From contig NZ_CP107772.1 of assembly GCF_036345155.1 (NCBI RefSeq), positions 10,540,001 to 10,604,000 on the forward strand: a stretch of 64,000 nt of DNA, written 5' to 3'. The notes beneath the pieces were generated by a model that searched no databases, had not been told where the DNA came from, and worked only from the letters and a program-made list of their open reading frames with translations. Source of the DNA: Streptomyces sp. NBC_00582 (GTDB taxonomy: Bacteria > Actinomycetota > Actinomycetes > Streptomycetales > Streptomycetaceae). Positions 17,847 to 26,627 of this stretch are shown here, piece after piece (position 1 is the first letter of the stretch; each line of letters starts with the position of its first letter). The position numbers and the translations under genes were made by a program.

Positions 17847-20800
17847 CTACTGCCCTGGACCGGCGGCCCGCTGCGCGAGTGCCCGCGTCAGATGCCGGGC
17901 GATGGCGGCGACGTGCGGTGGGTCGATGAGGGAGAGGTGGTCGCCCTGCACGGGCACGATCTCCAGGCGGGCGCACAGCGGCGCCCAGCCCAGATCCGCC
18001 TCCGGCCTCAGATACCGCGGGTCCAAAGCGGTGGTCAGGGGCTGCGCCTGCTGGGCCCGGTAGAGGACCACGTGCGCGCCGGTGGGCTGCGGGGTGTAGC
18101 GCTCGCCGACGCGTGCGTCCACGTACGAGGTCCGCTGGTGCTCCATGATGCCCGGGCTCATGTCGAGTCCCGCCTCGGCCACCAGGCGCATGACGACGTC
18201 GATCTGCTGCTCGTCCGGGGTCGCCGCAAGCTCGTCGTAGGGCAGATCCAGCTTCTTGCCGTACGTCTTGTCGATGTACTCGGCGAACCGGGTGAACCGT
18301 TCCAGGAGCAGCTCGCGCGAGTCGAGGTCGGGAAGGGCGGCCGGCAGGATCGTGTCGATCAGGCCGAGGAAGCCGACCTGCCGGCCCGCCTGTGCCAGCT
18401 GGCGGGCCGCCTCGTAGGCGAGACAGCCGCCGAACGACCAGCCCAGAAGACGGTAGGGCCCCTGGGGCTGGAGGTCTGTGATGAGACGGACGTAGTGGGC
18501 CGCCTTCTCCTCCATCGTGTGCAGGTCGTCGACGCGCTCCATGCCGTACACGGCCTGGTCGGGCGGCAGGAGCTGGGTCAGGGGCCGGTAGACGGAGGTG
18601 GGCCCGCCGGCCGGGTGGAAGGTGAACAGGGGGAGGCGGGCGGAGCCCGGCGAGGGGGGCCGCAGGACGGTGACCGTGGAGTGTCCGTCCGGGTTGACCG
18701 AGGGCCGGATCAGTTCCGCGATGCCGGCCACCGTCCCCGCGGTGAGCAGGGCCGGCGCGGTCAGATCCAGCCGCATGCCGTCCAGACGCCCGCGGATCAC
18801 GTCGAGGAGGCGTCCGGCCGCGTCCTGGTCGGCGCCGGCCGCGGTGAAGTCGCTGAAGACGTCCGCGGGGCGCTGCCCCAGCACCTCGGCCCAGGCCCCG
18901 GCCACCAGGCGTTCGGCGGCGTCCCGGGGCTGGATCGAGGACGGCAGCGCGGGCCGGCGGGGCGAGCCCGCCGCGCCGGCGGTCCCCTTCGGCGGCGGGG
19001 CGGGGGTCCGTACGTTGTCACCCTTGAGGCCGAGGCCGTCCAGGACGGCCTCGCCGATCTGCTCAAGTGTCGCCCCGCGCAGCATGAGGTCGGGCGCCAG
19101 GTCGATGCCGAAGTCCTGCCGGGCGGCATTGCGCAGGCGCACCGCCATCAGCGAGTCCAGGCCCAGCCGGGGAAGCGGAACGCTCTGGTCGATGCTCGCC
19201 GCCCCCAAGCCCATGACAGCGGCGGTGCGCTCGACCAGGCGTGCGTAGACCTTCCCCGCGGCGCCGTCGCCGAGCGCCCCGATACCGTCGGGGCCGGCCC
19301 AGTCGTCGCCGGGGGCGGCATCGCCGGGGAAGCACTGTGCGAAGAACGGGATGGCGGACACGCCGGGAAACGCCCCGAGGACTTGTTCGGTGTCGAAGTG
19401 GGCCACCCCCGTGTGCGTGCGGTGGTGCACGACGAGCGTCTGCAGGGCGTCCAGCCCCTCGCTCAGGGTCAGTGACCGCAGCGCCATGGCCCGCCCCGCG
19501 GGCACGCCACCGGTCTCGCTCCAGGGCCCCCAGGCGATGGAGGCGGCCGGCTTTCCCTCGGCCCTGCGGCGCTGCGCCACCGCGTCCAGCCAGGCGTTGG
19601 CGGCGGCGTAGGCCGACTGGCCGGGGGAGCCGAGCAGCGCGGCCGCCGAACTGTAGAACACCCACCAGTCGATGTCGTGGGGGGCGAGGGCCTCCTCCAG
19701 GCGCAGCGCGCCGAGCACCTTCGCCCGCAGCACGGTGTCGATGTCACCGGATGCCAGGTCGGTGATCATCCGGTCGTGGAGCACGCCCGCGCAATGGGCG
19801 ACGCCGCGCAGCCGGTGGCCCTCGCTGAGCGCTGCCCGCACCAGGCGCGGCGCCACCGCGGGGTCGGCGATGTCGCCGTGCACCACGGTGACCGAGGTCC
19901 CGTGGGCCTGCAGCTCACCGATGACCTTGCGGGCCTGCGGCGTGGCGGGGCGCCGCCCGTTGAGGACCAGGCGGCCCGCCCCCTGCTCGGCCAGACGGCG
20001 GGCTGTTGCCAGCCCCAGCCCGCTCAGGCCACCGGTGACGATGTAGGCGCCCTGCCGGCCGACGAAGGGGGTCTGGTACTGCTGCGCGGTCAGGTCGGCG
20101 GGAGAAAGACGGGCGACGAGCCGGGTCCCCGTCCGCCAGACGACCTCGTCCTCGGCACTGTCGCCGAGCAGTTCCTGCAGGAGTTCCTCACCCGATCCGA
20201 GGGAGTCGTCCAGGTCCACCAGGCTGGCCCGCAGCAGGGGCTGTTCCAGGGCCAGGGCGCGTACGAGGCCGCGCAGACAGGCCAGGTTCGGCCGGCCCGT
20301 CTCTCCCGGGTGCACGGCCCGGGCCCGCTCGGTGACCATCCACAGCCGCGGCTGGCGCCCGGCTGGCACCCCCGAGGCGATCCGTCGCGCGACCCGGCAG
20401 GCCGTGTGCAGGCCCGTGGCGTCGGCGGCGTCGGCGGGCGGCCGGGTCAGCAGCAGCACCACGGCCCGGTGGGCGTCGGATTCGGTGCCTGCCAGCCAGT
20501 CGTCGAGGACCGCTTCCGTATCCGTGCCGCAGGCCGCACCGACCGTGGTCCGTACGCCCTTCGCGCGCAGCGCCGCGTCCAGGGACGACGTCAGCGGGCC
20601 GGTGGCGCCGCCGGTGGGCGCCTCGTGCGCCAGGAGCAGGACGCTGTCGAGCGCTTCGGGCAGCGCGGCGGGCGACTTCTGCCACTGGATGTCGTAGCTG
20701 AGCGCTTCGAGCGGCCTGCGGATCTCCCCGTGGCCGGGGGAACGCAGCCGCACGCCGCGGGCGGTGATCCGGGTCTGTCCCCCGCGCGCCACGACGTCCC

Positions 20801-23800
20801 ACAGCGCGTCCGCCCCGGGGACGGGGGCGTCCTGCCCGGGCGCGGGCGCCGCCGGAAAGGCCTCGATGGTGACCGGCTCGCGCCCGGTCGGCTGCTGGAG
20901 GTGCAGGTGGCGCACGGCGGCGGGGACGGTGGGCGCGCACCCGGCGCCCAGGGCGTTGCCGTCCGCGCTCTGCGCCCCGCCGGGAGCCGGCGCGTACAGC
21001 AGCGCCGTGAGGAGGGCCTCGGGCCCGGGCAGGTCGCGTTCGCCGTCCGCCGCCTCGTCCCCGGCGGGTTCCCACTGGCTGACGAGGGTCGCCGGCGGGC
21101 TGGTGAGGGAGGTGTCTTCGCACGGCACCACCCCGGTGCCGGTGGTGACGTGCGCCGACGCGTAGCAGTGCCAGCTGCCGTCCGCCGCACGGGCGTTGAC
21201 GGTGACCCTCGCGCGCTCGCCGGCGGGCTCCCACAGGAGGGTGACGGGGGTGCTCGTGGACAGCGGGAGCCACCGGTCGATGACGAGGTCTTCGAGCAGG
21301 AGGTCCGCCGCGGCGTCGTGCCCGTGGACCTCCCGGGCGGCCGCGATCACCAGGGCGGCGGCCGCGGGCAGGGTGAGCACCGGCTGTCCGTGCAGGGCAC
21401 GGGCGAAGGGGTGCGGGCCGGACGTGCCGAGGTCGCTCTGCCACAGGACGGCGCCCGTGCGCGGATCGTCGGTGCGCACGGCGAGCGGGCCCGCACCGGG
21501 AACGCCGCAGGACGGCGTGGCGCGCCGGCGGTCGAACCAGTACCGGCCGTGGCGCCACAGGGGGCTGGGAAGGGCGGTGCGGCCGCCCGCGGGCCACAGG
21601 CGGCTCTCGTTCACCCTCACCCCCGCGAAGTGCAGCCGGGTGAGCGCGGTGCGCAGGCCGACCGCCTCGTCCGACCGCCTGTCCAGGGTGGGGATCACCC
21701 ACGTCTGTGCGGTGGCGCGGGCCGCGTGGAGGGTTTCACTCACCGGCACCACGGCGATGGGGTGGGGGGAGATCTCCACGAAGAGGTCGAGGCCGTCGTC
21801 GGCGGCGGCCTCGACGGCCTGGTGCAGACGCACCGGGCGCCGCACGTTGGCGCACCAGTAGTCGGCATCGGCGTGGACCGCGGCGCGCGGATCGTCCAGG
21901 ACGGTGGTGTACCAGGTGACGTCGGCCCGGCCCGGGGCGAGCGTGCCCAGGGCGTCGCGCAGGGGCGCAAGGACGACGTCCACGGCCGGGGAGTGTCCCG
22001 CGCCCCCGACGTCCAGCAGCCGGGCGAGACGGCCCTCGGCGGCCAGGTCGTCGACCAGACGGCGCACTTCGGGGGCCGGCCCGGTCACCGTGCACCTGCG
22101 CGGGGAGGAGTGCACGGCGATCTCGACGCCGGCATACCGTGCCAGCACCGGCGCCCGTTCCCCGGCGTCCAGCTCGAGGGCGGCCATGGCGCCGGCGCCC
22201 TCGGTGTCGACGGCGGCCAGCTGCGCCGACCGCGCGAGGACGGCGCGCAGGCCGTCGGCGGCGCTGAGCGCTCCGGCGACGACCGCGGCGCTCACCTCGC
22301 CCACCGAGTGGCCGATCACGGCGGCGGGCCGCACACCGTAGGCCTCCAGGGTGCGGGCCAGCGCGACGTGCATGCCGAACAGCAGGGGCTGGACATGCTC
22401 GACGCCCGCGCCGGCCGACACGTCGAGCAGAGTGCGCAAGGAGTGACCCGTCGCCTGCGCGTAGAGCGGATCGAGGTCGCGCACCGCGGCGTCGAACAGC
22501 GTGTCCTGCTGGAGCAGGCGCCACCCCATTCCCGGCCACTGCGAGCCGTGCCCCGAGAAGACGAAGACGGGCCGACGGCCCGCCAACGCCCGCACCGCGT
22601 ACTGGTCGGGGCAGGGCGCGACAAGGCCGAAGCCCTCCTGGGCGCGGGCGAGAGCCGCCAGCAGGCGGGCCGCTTCCTCGTGGGTGCGTGCGGTGACGGC
22701 GGCGCACACCGGCCCGCTGCGGTGACGGGCGAGCGTGTGGGCGAGGTCTCGCAGGGACGGTGCGTCGTCGCGGGCGGCAAGCCGTGCCAGGGCGGCGGCG
22801 GCGTCACCGATGCGCTGTGCGGAGCGCGAGGACACGACCAGCACGTGGGGCCCCTCACCGGCGGCAGCGCTCTCCTCGCTGCCCGCCGCGCCGGAGGCGG
22901 TGACGGGCGCCTGTTCGAGCACGATGTGCGCGTTGGTGCCCCCGAAACCGAAGGCCGACACCCCGGCCCGGGCGGGGCGGCCCTCATGGACGGGCCAGTC
23001 CTGGGGGGCCGAGACCACCCGCAGCCGCAGGCCGGTGAAATCGATGTGCGGGTTGGGCGTGTGGAAGTGCAGATTTTGCGGGATGTGCCGGTGGTGCAGC
23101 GCCAGCACGGTCTTGACCAGACCGACGATTCCCGCCGCGCCCTCGAGATGCCCCAGGTTGCTCTTCACCGAGCCGATGAGCAGCGGCTGGTCGGCGGGCC
23201 TGCCGCGGCCCATGACGGCGCCGAGCGCGCCGGCTTCCATGGGGTCGCCGAGCAGGGTGCCGGTGCCGTGCGTCTCGACGTAGTCGATGCTGCCGGCGTC
23301 GACCCCGGCGGTGCCCAGCGCCCTGCGCAGGAGGCTTTCCTGCGCCGCCGGGTTGGGGGCCATCAGGCCGGCCGACCGGCCGTCACTGTTGACCGCGGAG
23401 CCCTTGACGACGGCCAGGATCCGGTCGCCGTCGCGCTGCGCCTGGGCCAGCCGCTTCAGGACGACGACCGCGCACCCCTCCGCGCGGGTGATGCCGTCCG
23501 CCGCCGCGTCGAAGGGTTTGCACCGCCGGTCCGCCGCCAGCGCCCCGGCCTGCTCGAAGGACGCCGTGACGGCCGGCAGCAGCAGCACGTTGGTGCCCGC
23601 CGCCAGGGCGGTGTCGCACTCGCCGCGGCTCAGGCTCACGCAGGCCTGGTGCACCGCCACCAGCGAGGACGAGCAGGCCGTGTCGACCGTGACACTGGGA
23701 CCGTGCAGGTCGAGCAGGTACGACAGCCGGTTGGCGGCGATGCTTCCCGCCGCGCCGGTGCTGGTCCACGGCGTCAGGCGCGCGGGGTCCGCCGTGGTGA

Positions 23801-24581
23801 GGTGCCCGTACTCGAGGGCACTGAGGCCGACGAACACACCCGTGTCACTGCCCTCGAGGCCGAAGGCGGGCCGGCCGGCATGGTCCAGGGCCTCGCAGGC
23901 GACCTCCAGGAGCAGACGCTGCTGGGGGTCCATCACCTGCGCCTCACGCGGGGTGATGCCGAAGTACTCCGCGTCGAAGGCCTCGACGTCGTCGAGGAAG
24001 GAACCCTGCCCGATGACGTCCTCGACGGGCGCCCCGCCCAACGAACCGGTCGCGAAGGACCTGCGGCGCGCGGCCGGCACATCCCCGACGAAGTCCCTCC
24101 CGGCCAGCAGCTGCTTCCACAGCGCCTCGGGGCCGCTGACACCCCCCGGCAGCCGGCAGCCCAGACCGATCACCGCGATCGGCTCGGGCGCCGGCGGGCC
24201 CTCGCCCACACCACCGCCGCCGGCAACGGCCGCCGCGCCGGCGGGCCGGTCACCGCCCCGCGGCCGCCCCTCGTCCTGCCCGCGCGAGCGGCCCGCACCG
24301 TCCCCGACGGTGCCCAGACGCCGCACCAGCTCGTCGATCGTGCGGGTCTCCCACAGCAGCGTGGCGGGCAGCGACAGGTCTAACACCTGCTCCAGCCGGC
24401 CCGCCAGAGCCACCGCGCCACGCGAGGTCAGCCCGTACTCCACCACAGGACGCGCGTCGTCGATCTCCTCCTGCGCCACCCCACAGGCCTCCGCGACGAG
24501 CCGGCGCACAACCGACCGCAGTTCACCGCGGGCAACCGGCCGCCGCCCGGATGCCCCCGTTGCTTCCCTGTCCGCTTCCAT
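17847..24581 (-). CDS. Pks13-like type I PKS: ACP-KS-AT-DH*-KR-ACP-(ACP*)-TE
   Basis: The protein has 2244 residues. An N-terminal ACP (about 17-93; Ser53 in EYGLTSRGAV) resembles the loading ACP of mycobacterial Pks13. The KS spans about 134-556 (Cys303, His438, His478). The AT spans about 672-980 (Ser759; GAGH at 860-863 fits the XAGH pattern of ethyl- or alkylmalonyl selectivity). A DH fold near 1057-1290 has Arg1061 where the catalytic His should be, so it is dead. The KR spans about 1511-1750 (GGLSGLG, Ser1645, Tyr1658, Asn1662; LHD suggests B-type). An ACP has Ser1810, and a second carrier-like domain (1886-1960) reads GADQ without Ser. The TE (1985-2235) has Ser2049, Asp2076 and His2215, and the lid motif EHQRTSYVDAR nearly matches Pks13. 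The start at 24581 follows AGGGAGAG, 47 bp after the ligase gene. Confidence 0.93.
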   Translation of the reverse strand: MEADREATGASGRRPVARGELRSVVRRLVAEACGVAQEEIDDARPVVEYGLTSRGAVALAGRLEQVLDLSLPATLLWETRTIDELVRRLGTVGDGAGRSRGQDEGRPRGGDRPAGAAAVAGGGGVGEGPPAPEPIAVIGLGCRLPGGVSGPEALWKQLLAGRDFVGDVPAARRRSFATGSLGGAPVEDVIGQGSFLDDVEAFDAEYFGITPREAQVMDPQQRLLLEVACEALDHAGRPAFGLEGSDTGVFVGLSALEYGHLTTADPARLTPWTSTGAAGSIAANRLSYLLDLHGPSVTVDTACSSSLVAVHQACVSLSRGECDTALAAGTNVLLLPAVTASFEQAGALAADRRCKPFDAAADGITRAEGCAVVVLKRLAQAQRDGDRILAVVKGSAVNSDGRSAGLMAPNPAAQESLLRRALGTAGVDAGSIDYVETHGTGTLLGDPMEAGALGAVMGRGRPADQPLLIGSVKSNLGHLEGAAGIVGLVKTVLALHHRHIPQNLHFHTPNPHIDFTGLRLRVVSAPQDWPVHEGRPARAGVSAFGFGGTNAHIVLEQAPVTASGAAGSEESAAAGEGPHVLVVSSRSAQRIGDAAAALARLAARDDAPSLRDLAHTLARHRSGPVCAAVTARTHEEAARLLAALARAQEGFGLVAPCPDQYAVRALAGRRPVFVFSGHGSQWPGMGWRLLQQDTLFDAAVRDLDPLYAQATGHSLRTLLDVSAGAGVEHVQPLLFGMHVALARTLEAYGVRPAAVIGHSVGEVSAAVVAGALSAADGLRAVLARSAQLAAVDTEGAGAMAALELDAGERAPVLARYAGVEIAVHSSPRRCTVTGPAPEVRRLVDDLAAEGRLARLLDVGGAGHSPAVDVVLAPLRDALGTLAPGRADVTWYTTVLDDPRAAVHADADYWCANVRRPVRLHQAVEAAADDGLDLFVEISPHPIAVVPVSETLHAARATAQTWVIPTLDRRSDEAVGLRTALTRLHFAGVRVNESRLWPAGGRTALPSPLWRHGRYWFDRRRATPSCGVPGAGPLAVRTDDPRTGAVLWQSDLGTSGPHPFARALHGQPVLTLPAAAALVIAAAREVHGHDAAADLLLEDLVIDRWLPLSTSTPVTLLWEPAGERARVTVNARAADGSWHCYASAHVTTGTGVVPCEDTSLTSPPATLVSQWEPAGDEAADGERDLPGPEALLTALLYAPAPGGAQSADGNALGAGCAPTVPAAVRHLHLQQPTGREPVTIEAFPAAPAPGQDAPVPGADALWDVVARGGQTRITARGVRLRSPGHGEIRRPLEALSYDIQWQKSPAALPEALDSVLLLAHEAPTGGATGPLTSSLDAALRAKGVRTTVGAACGTDTEAVLDDWLAGTESDAHRAVVLLLTRPPADAADATGLHTACRVARRIASGVPAGRQPRLWMVTERARAVHPGETGRPNLACLRGLVRALALEQPLLRASLVDLDDSLGSGEELLQELLGDSAEDEVVWRTGTRLVARLSPADLTAQQYQTPFVGRQGAYIVTGGLSGLGLATARRLAEQGAGRLVLNGRRPATPQARKVIGELQAHGTSVTVVHGDIADPAVAPRLVRAALSEGHRLRGVAHCAGVLHDRMITDLASGDIDTVLRAKVLGALRLEEALAPHDIDWWVFYSSAAALLGSPGQSAYAAANAWLDAVAQRRRAEGKPAASIAWGPWSETGGVPAGRAMALRSLTLSEGLDALQTLVVHHRTHTGVAHFDTEQVLGAFPGVSAIPFFAQCFPGDAAPGDDWAGPDGIGALGDGAAGKVYARLVERTAAVMGLGAASIDQSVPLPRLGLDSLMAVRLRNAARQDFGIDLAPDLMLRGATLEQIGEAVLDGLGLKGDNVRTPAPPPKGTAGAAGSPRRPALPSSIQPRDAAERLVAGAWAEVLGQRPADVFSDFTAAGADQDAAGRLLDVIRGRLDGMRLDLTAPALLTAGTVAGIAELIRPSVNPDGHSTVTVLRPPSPGSARLPLFTFHPAGGPTSVYRPLTQLLPPDQAVYGMERVDDLHTMEEKAAHYVRLITDLQPQGPYRLLGWSFGGCLAYEAARQLAQAGRQVGFLGLIDTILPAALPDLDSRELLLERFTRFAEYIDKTYGKKLDLPYDELAATPDEQQIDVVMRLVAEAGLDMSPGIMEHQRTSYVDARVGERYTPQPTGAHVVLYRAQQAQPLTTALDPRYLRPEADLGWAPLCARLEIVPVQGDHLSLIDPPHVAAIARHLTRALAQRAAGPGQ

Positions 24582-24628
24582 CACTCTCTCCCTCTGCCTG
24601 CGCTCCAGCCCGTGCCCCACGGTGGTGC

Positions 24629-26368
24629 CTACGCGTCGGCGCCCCCGCTCCACACCCCCGTCAGGTACCGCTCCCGGCAGGCACCACGGGCCACCTTGCC
24701 GCTGGTGGTGTGCGGCACCGTGCCCGGCGGCACCAGAACGAAGTCGTGCACGGCCGCCCCGTGCCGGGCGGCGACCGCACTGCGCACCGCCCGCGTCACC
24801 TCCTCCAGGGCGATCAGGGAAGGGTCCACGTCCCGCGCGTGCTCGGCCACCACGACGAGCCGTTCGCCCTCGGCAGCAGGCACCGCGAAGGCGGCGAGGT
24901 GATGGGGGCGGATGGCGGGATGCGCCTTCTGGGCGCTCTCCTCGATGTCGTGCGGATAGTGGTTGGTCCCGTCGATGATCACCAGGTCCTTCAGCCGCCC
25001 CGTGACATAGAGCTGCTTGTCGTGCCACACCCCCAGATCCCCGGTGCGCAGCCACGGGGCGCCGCCGTCCTCGCCCTGCACCACCGCGCCGAACGTGGCG
25101 GCGCTGTCCTGCTCACGGTTCCAGTAGCCGCGGCCGATGTTCGGCCCGCGCAGCCAGATCTCGCCGATCACGCCGTCCTCCCGGCGCCGGCACGTCGCCG
25201 GATCGACGATCGCCAGCTCCTGACCGGTGGGACGACCGCACGCCACCACCTCCACGGCCGTTTGCCCGTCGGCGGCATCGACGGCCCGGGCGATTCCCCG
25301 CCCCAGGGCCTCCCGGTCGAAGGACGTGACGGTCGGCTCCTCGCCCACCGGCGAAGCACACACGAACACCGTCGCCTCGGCCAGCCCGTACGAGGGACGC
25401 ATGAGCACACGCCGCATGCCCGCGGACGCGAACCCCGCCTGGAAGCGCTCCAGGGTGCGCGCCGCGACCGGCTCACTGCCGTTGACCATCGCCGCGACGG
25501 ATCCCAGCGAGAGCTCCGCGCGGTCCTCGTCCTGCAGGCGGTGAAGACAGTAGTCGTAGGCGAAATTGGGCGCGGCGGTCAGCGCACCGCGATACCGGGA
25601 CAGCAACCGCAGCCAGCGGGCCGGCTGCTGGATGAACGCCAGCGGGTCCATGACCACGGAGGGAAGATGACCGAGGATCGGCAGGGCGACGGCCAGGACG
25701 AGTCCCATGTCGTGGTAGAGCGGCAGCCACCCCACCGTGCAGTTGCGGCCCCGGGCGAGGTCGTACGCCTCCAGCGCCTGACGGGCGTTGGCGCACACAT
25801 TCGCATGGGTGATCTCCACCCCCGACGGAACACGGGTCGAGCCCGAGGTGTACTGCAGATACGCCACCTGCTGCGGATCAAGCCCCCCCAGGGGGGAACC
25901 GGATCCCGTGGCCGCGCCGCACAGATCCGACTCGGTGACGATCCGGCACGTGGCGGGAATCTGCTGGTCGGCGCAGAACTCCGCAAGAGGACGGCGCTGC
26001 TCCTCGACGGTCAGCACCAGGGCGGGAGCGGCGTCCTTGAGCACGGCCGCGAGTTTCTCCGCATGCCCCGGCAGAGAGGGCATGAACATCGGGACGGCGA
26101 TCGCACCGGAACACGCGGCCGCCAGGAACCCGACCATGTAGGCGAGGCTCTGCGGCGCGACGACCGCCACTCTCTCACCGGGCGCACACAGATTCCGAAT
26201 TCCCGATGCGGTGACACGAACCCGTTCCTCGAGTTGATTCCAGGTCAGTGAGGTGGCCTCGCCGGCGCCGGCACTGTAGTCCACAAAGGTGACGGCTGTT
26301 TCATCCGGGGTGAGAGCCGCTACATGGGCGAGATTGTGGCCGAGTGTTTCTGTCACCAGTGATGGCAC
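24629..26368 (-). CDS. Fatty acyl-AMP ligase (FAAL, FadD32-like)
   Basis: A 579-residue adenylate-forming enzyme of the FAAL type, which activates fatty acids as acyl-AMP and passes them to an ACP. The ATP loop is YTSGSTRVPSG (173-183), followed by GWLPLYHDMGL (213-223), and the C-terminal catalytic Lys is near 558 (SGKVARG). The segment GEIWLRGPNIGRGYW and overall layout match FAALs rather than acyl-CoA synthetases. The GTG start at 26368 follows GAAGG. It lies 47 bp upstream of the PKS on the same strand, as the FadD32 and Pks13 genes are linked in mycobacteria. Likely role: load the PKS N-terminal ACP with a long-chain acyl group. Confidence 0.93.
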   Translation of the reverse strand: MPSLVTETLGHNLAHVAALTPDETAVTFVDYSAGAGEATSLTWNQLEERVRVTASGIRNLCAPGERVAVVAPQSLAYMVGFLAAACSGAIAVPMFMPSLPGHAEKLAAVLKDAAPALVLTVEEQRRPLAEFCADQQIPATCRIVTESDLCGAATGSGSPLGGLDPQQVAYLQYTSGSTRVPSGVEITHANVCANARQALEAYDLARGRNCTVGWLPLYHDMGLVLAVALPILGHLPSVVMDPLAFIQQPARWLRLLSRYRGALTAAPNFAYDYCLHRLQDEDRAELSLGSVAAMVNGSEPVAARTLERFQAGFASAGMRRVLMRPSYGLAEATVFVCASPVGEEPTVTSFDREALGRGIARAVDAADGQTAVEVVACGRPTGQELAIVDPATCRRREDGVIGEIWLRGPNIGRGYWNREQDSAATFGAVVQGEDGGAPWLRTGDLGVWHDKQLYVTGRLKDLVIIDGTNHYPHDIEESAQKAHPAIRPHHLAAFAVPAAEGERLVVVAEHARDVDPSLIALEEVTRAVRSAVAARHGAAVHDFVLVPPGTVPHTTSGKVARGACRERYLTGVWSGGADA

Positions 26369-26627
26369 GTGCTCACCAAACCTTCATTCCGCATGCAAGA
26401 GTGGCGCCGCTCTGCCTGCCTCCGTGGGGCATCCGGACTCCCAACAGGGCTTGGCGCGTGCCGCGGCTTGCCAGGTCATCGATGGCACAGCGAAACACGG
26501 AGATGTCGACATATTCCAGTGACACGCCGGTACCGTGCGCGAAGACGAGATCACGCGGGAGGGCGGCCTTACAGTCCAGACACCTGTTTTTTCCCCACGC
26601 CGGGGTATCGCACCTCGGGAGGAAACC
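26369..26627. promoter_or_regulatory. Divergent promoter region, FAAL-PKS and MFS genes
   Basis: The 259 bp between the divergent FAAL and exporter genes must contain both promoters. It is noticeably richer in A/T than the genes (for example near 26500-26515 and 26583-26595). I could not define a regulator site. Confidence 0.5.

Noticed and set aside
19677..24383. 1568-residue open frame on the plus strand
   Set aside because: Antisense shadow of the PKS gene; no domains, Gly/Arg/Gln-rich nonsense.
17847..24581. Enediyne, polyunsaturated-fatty-acid or bimodular PKS
   Set aside because: Single KS-AT with N-terminal ACP, KR and Pks13-type TE; no second KS, no ER or enediyne signature.
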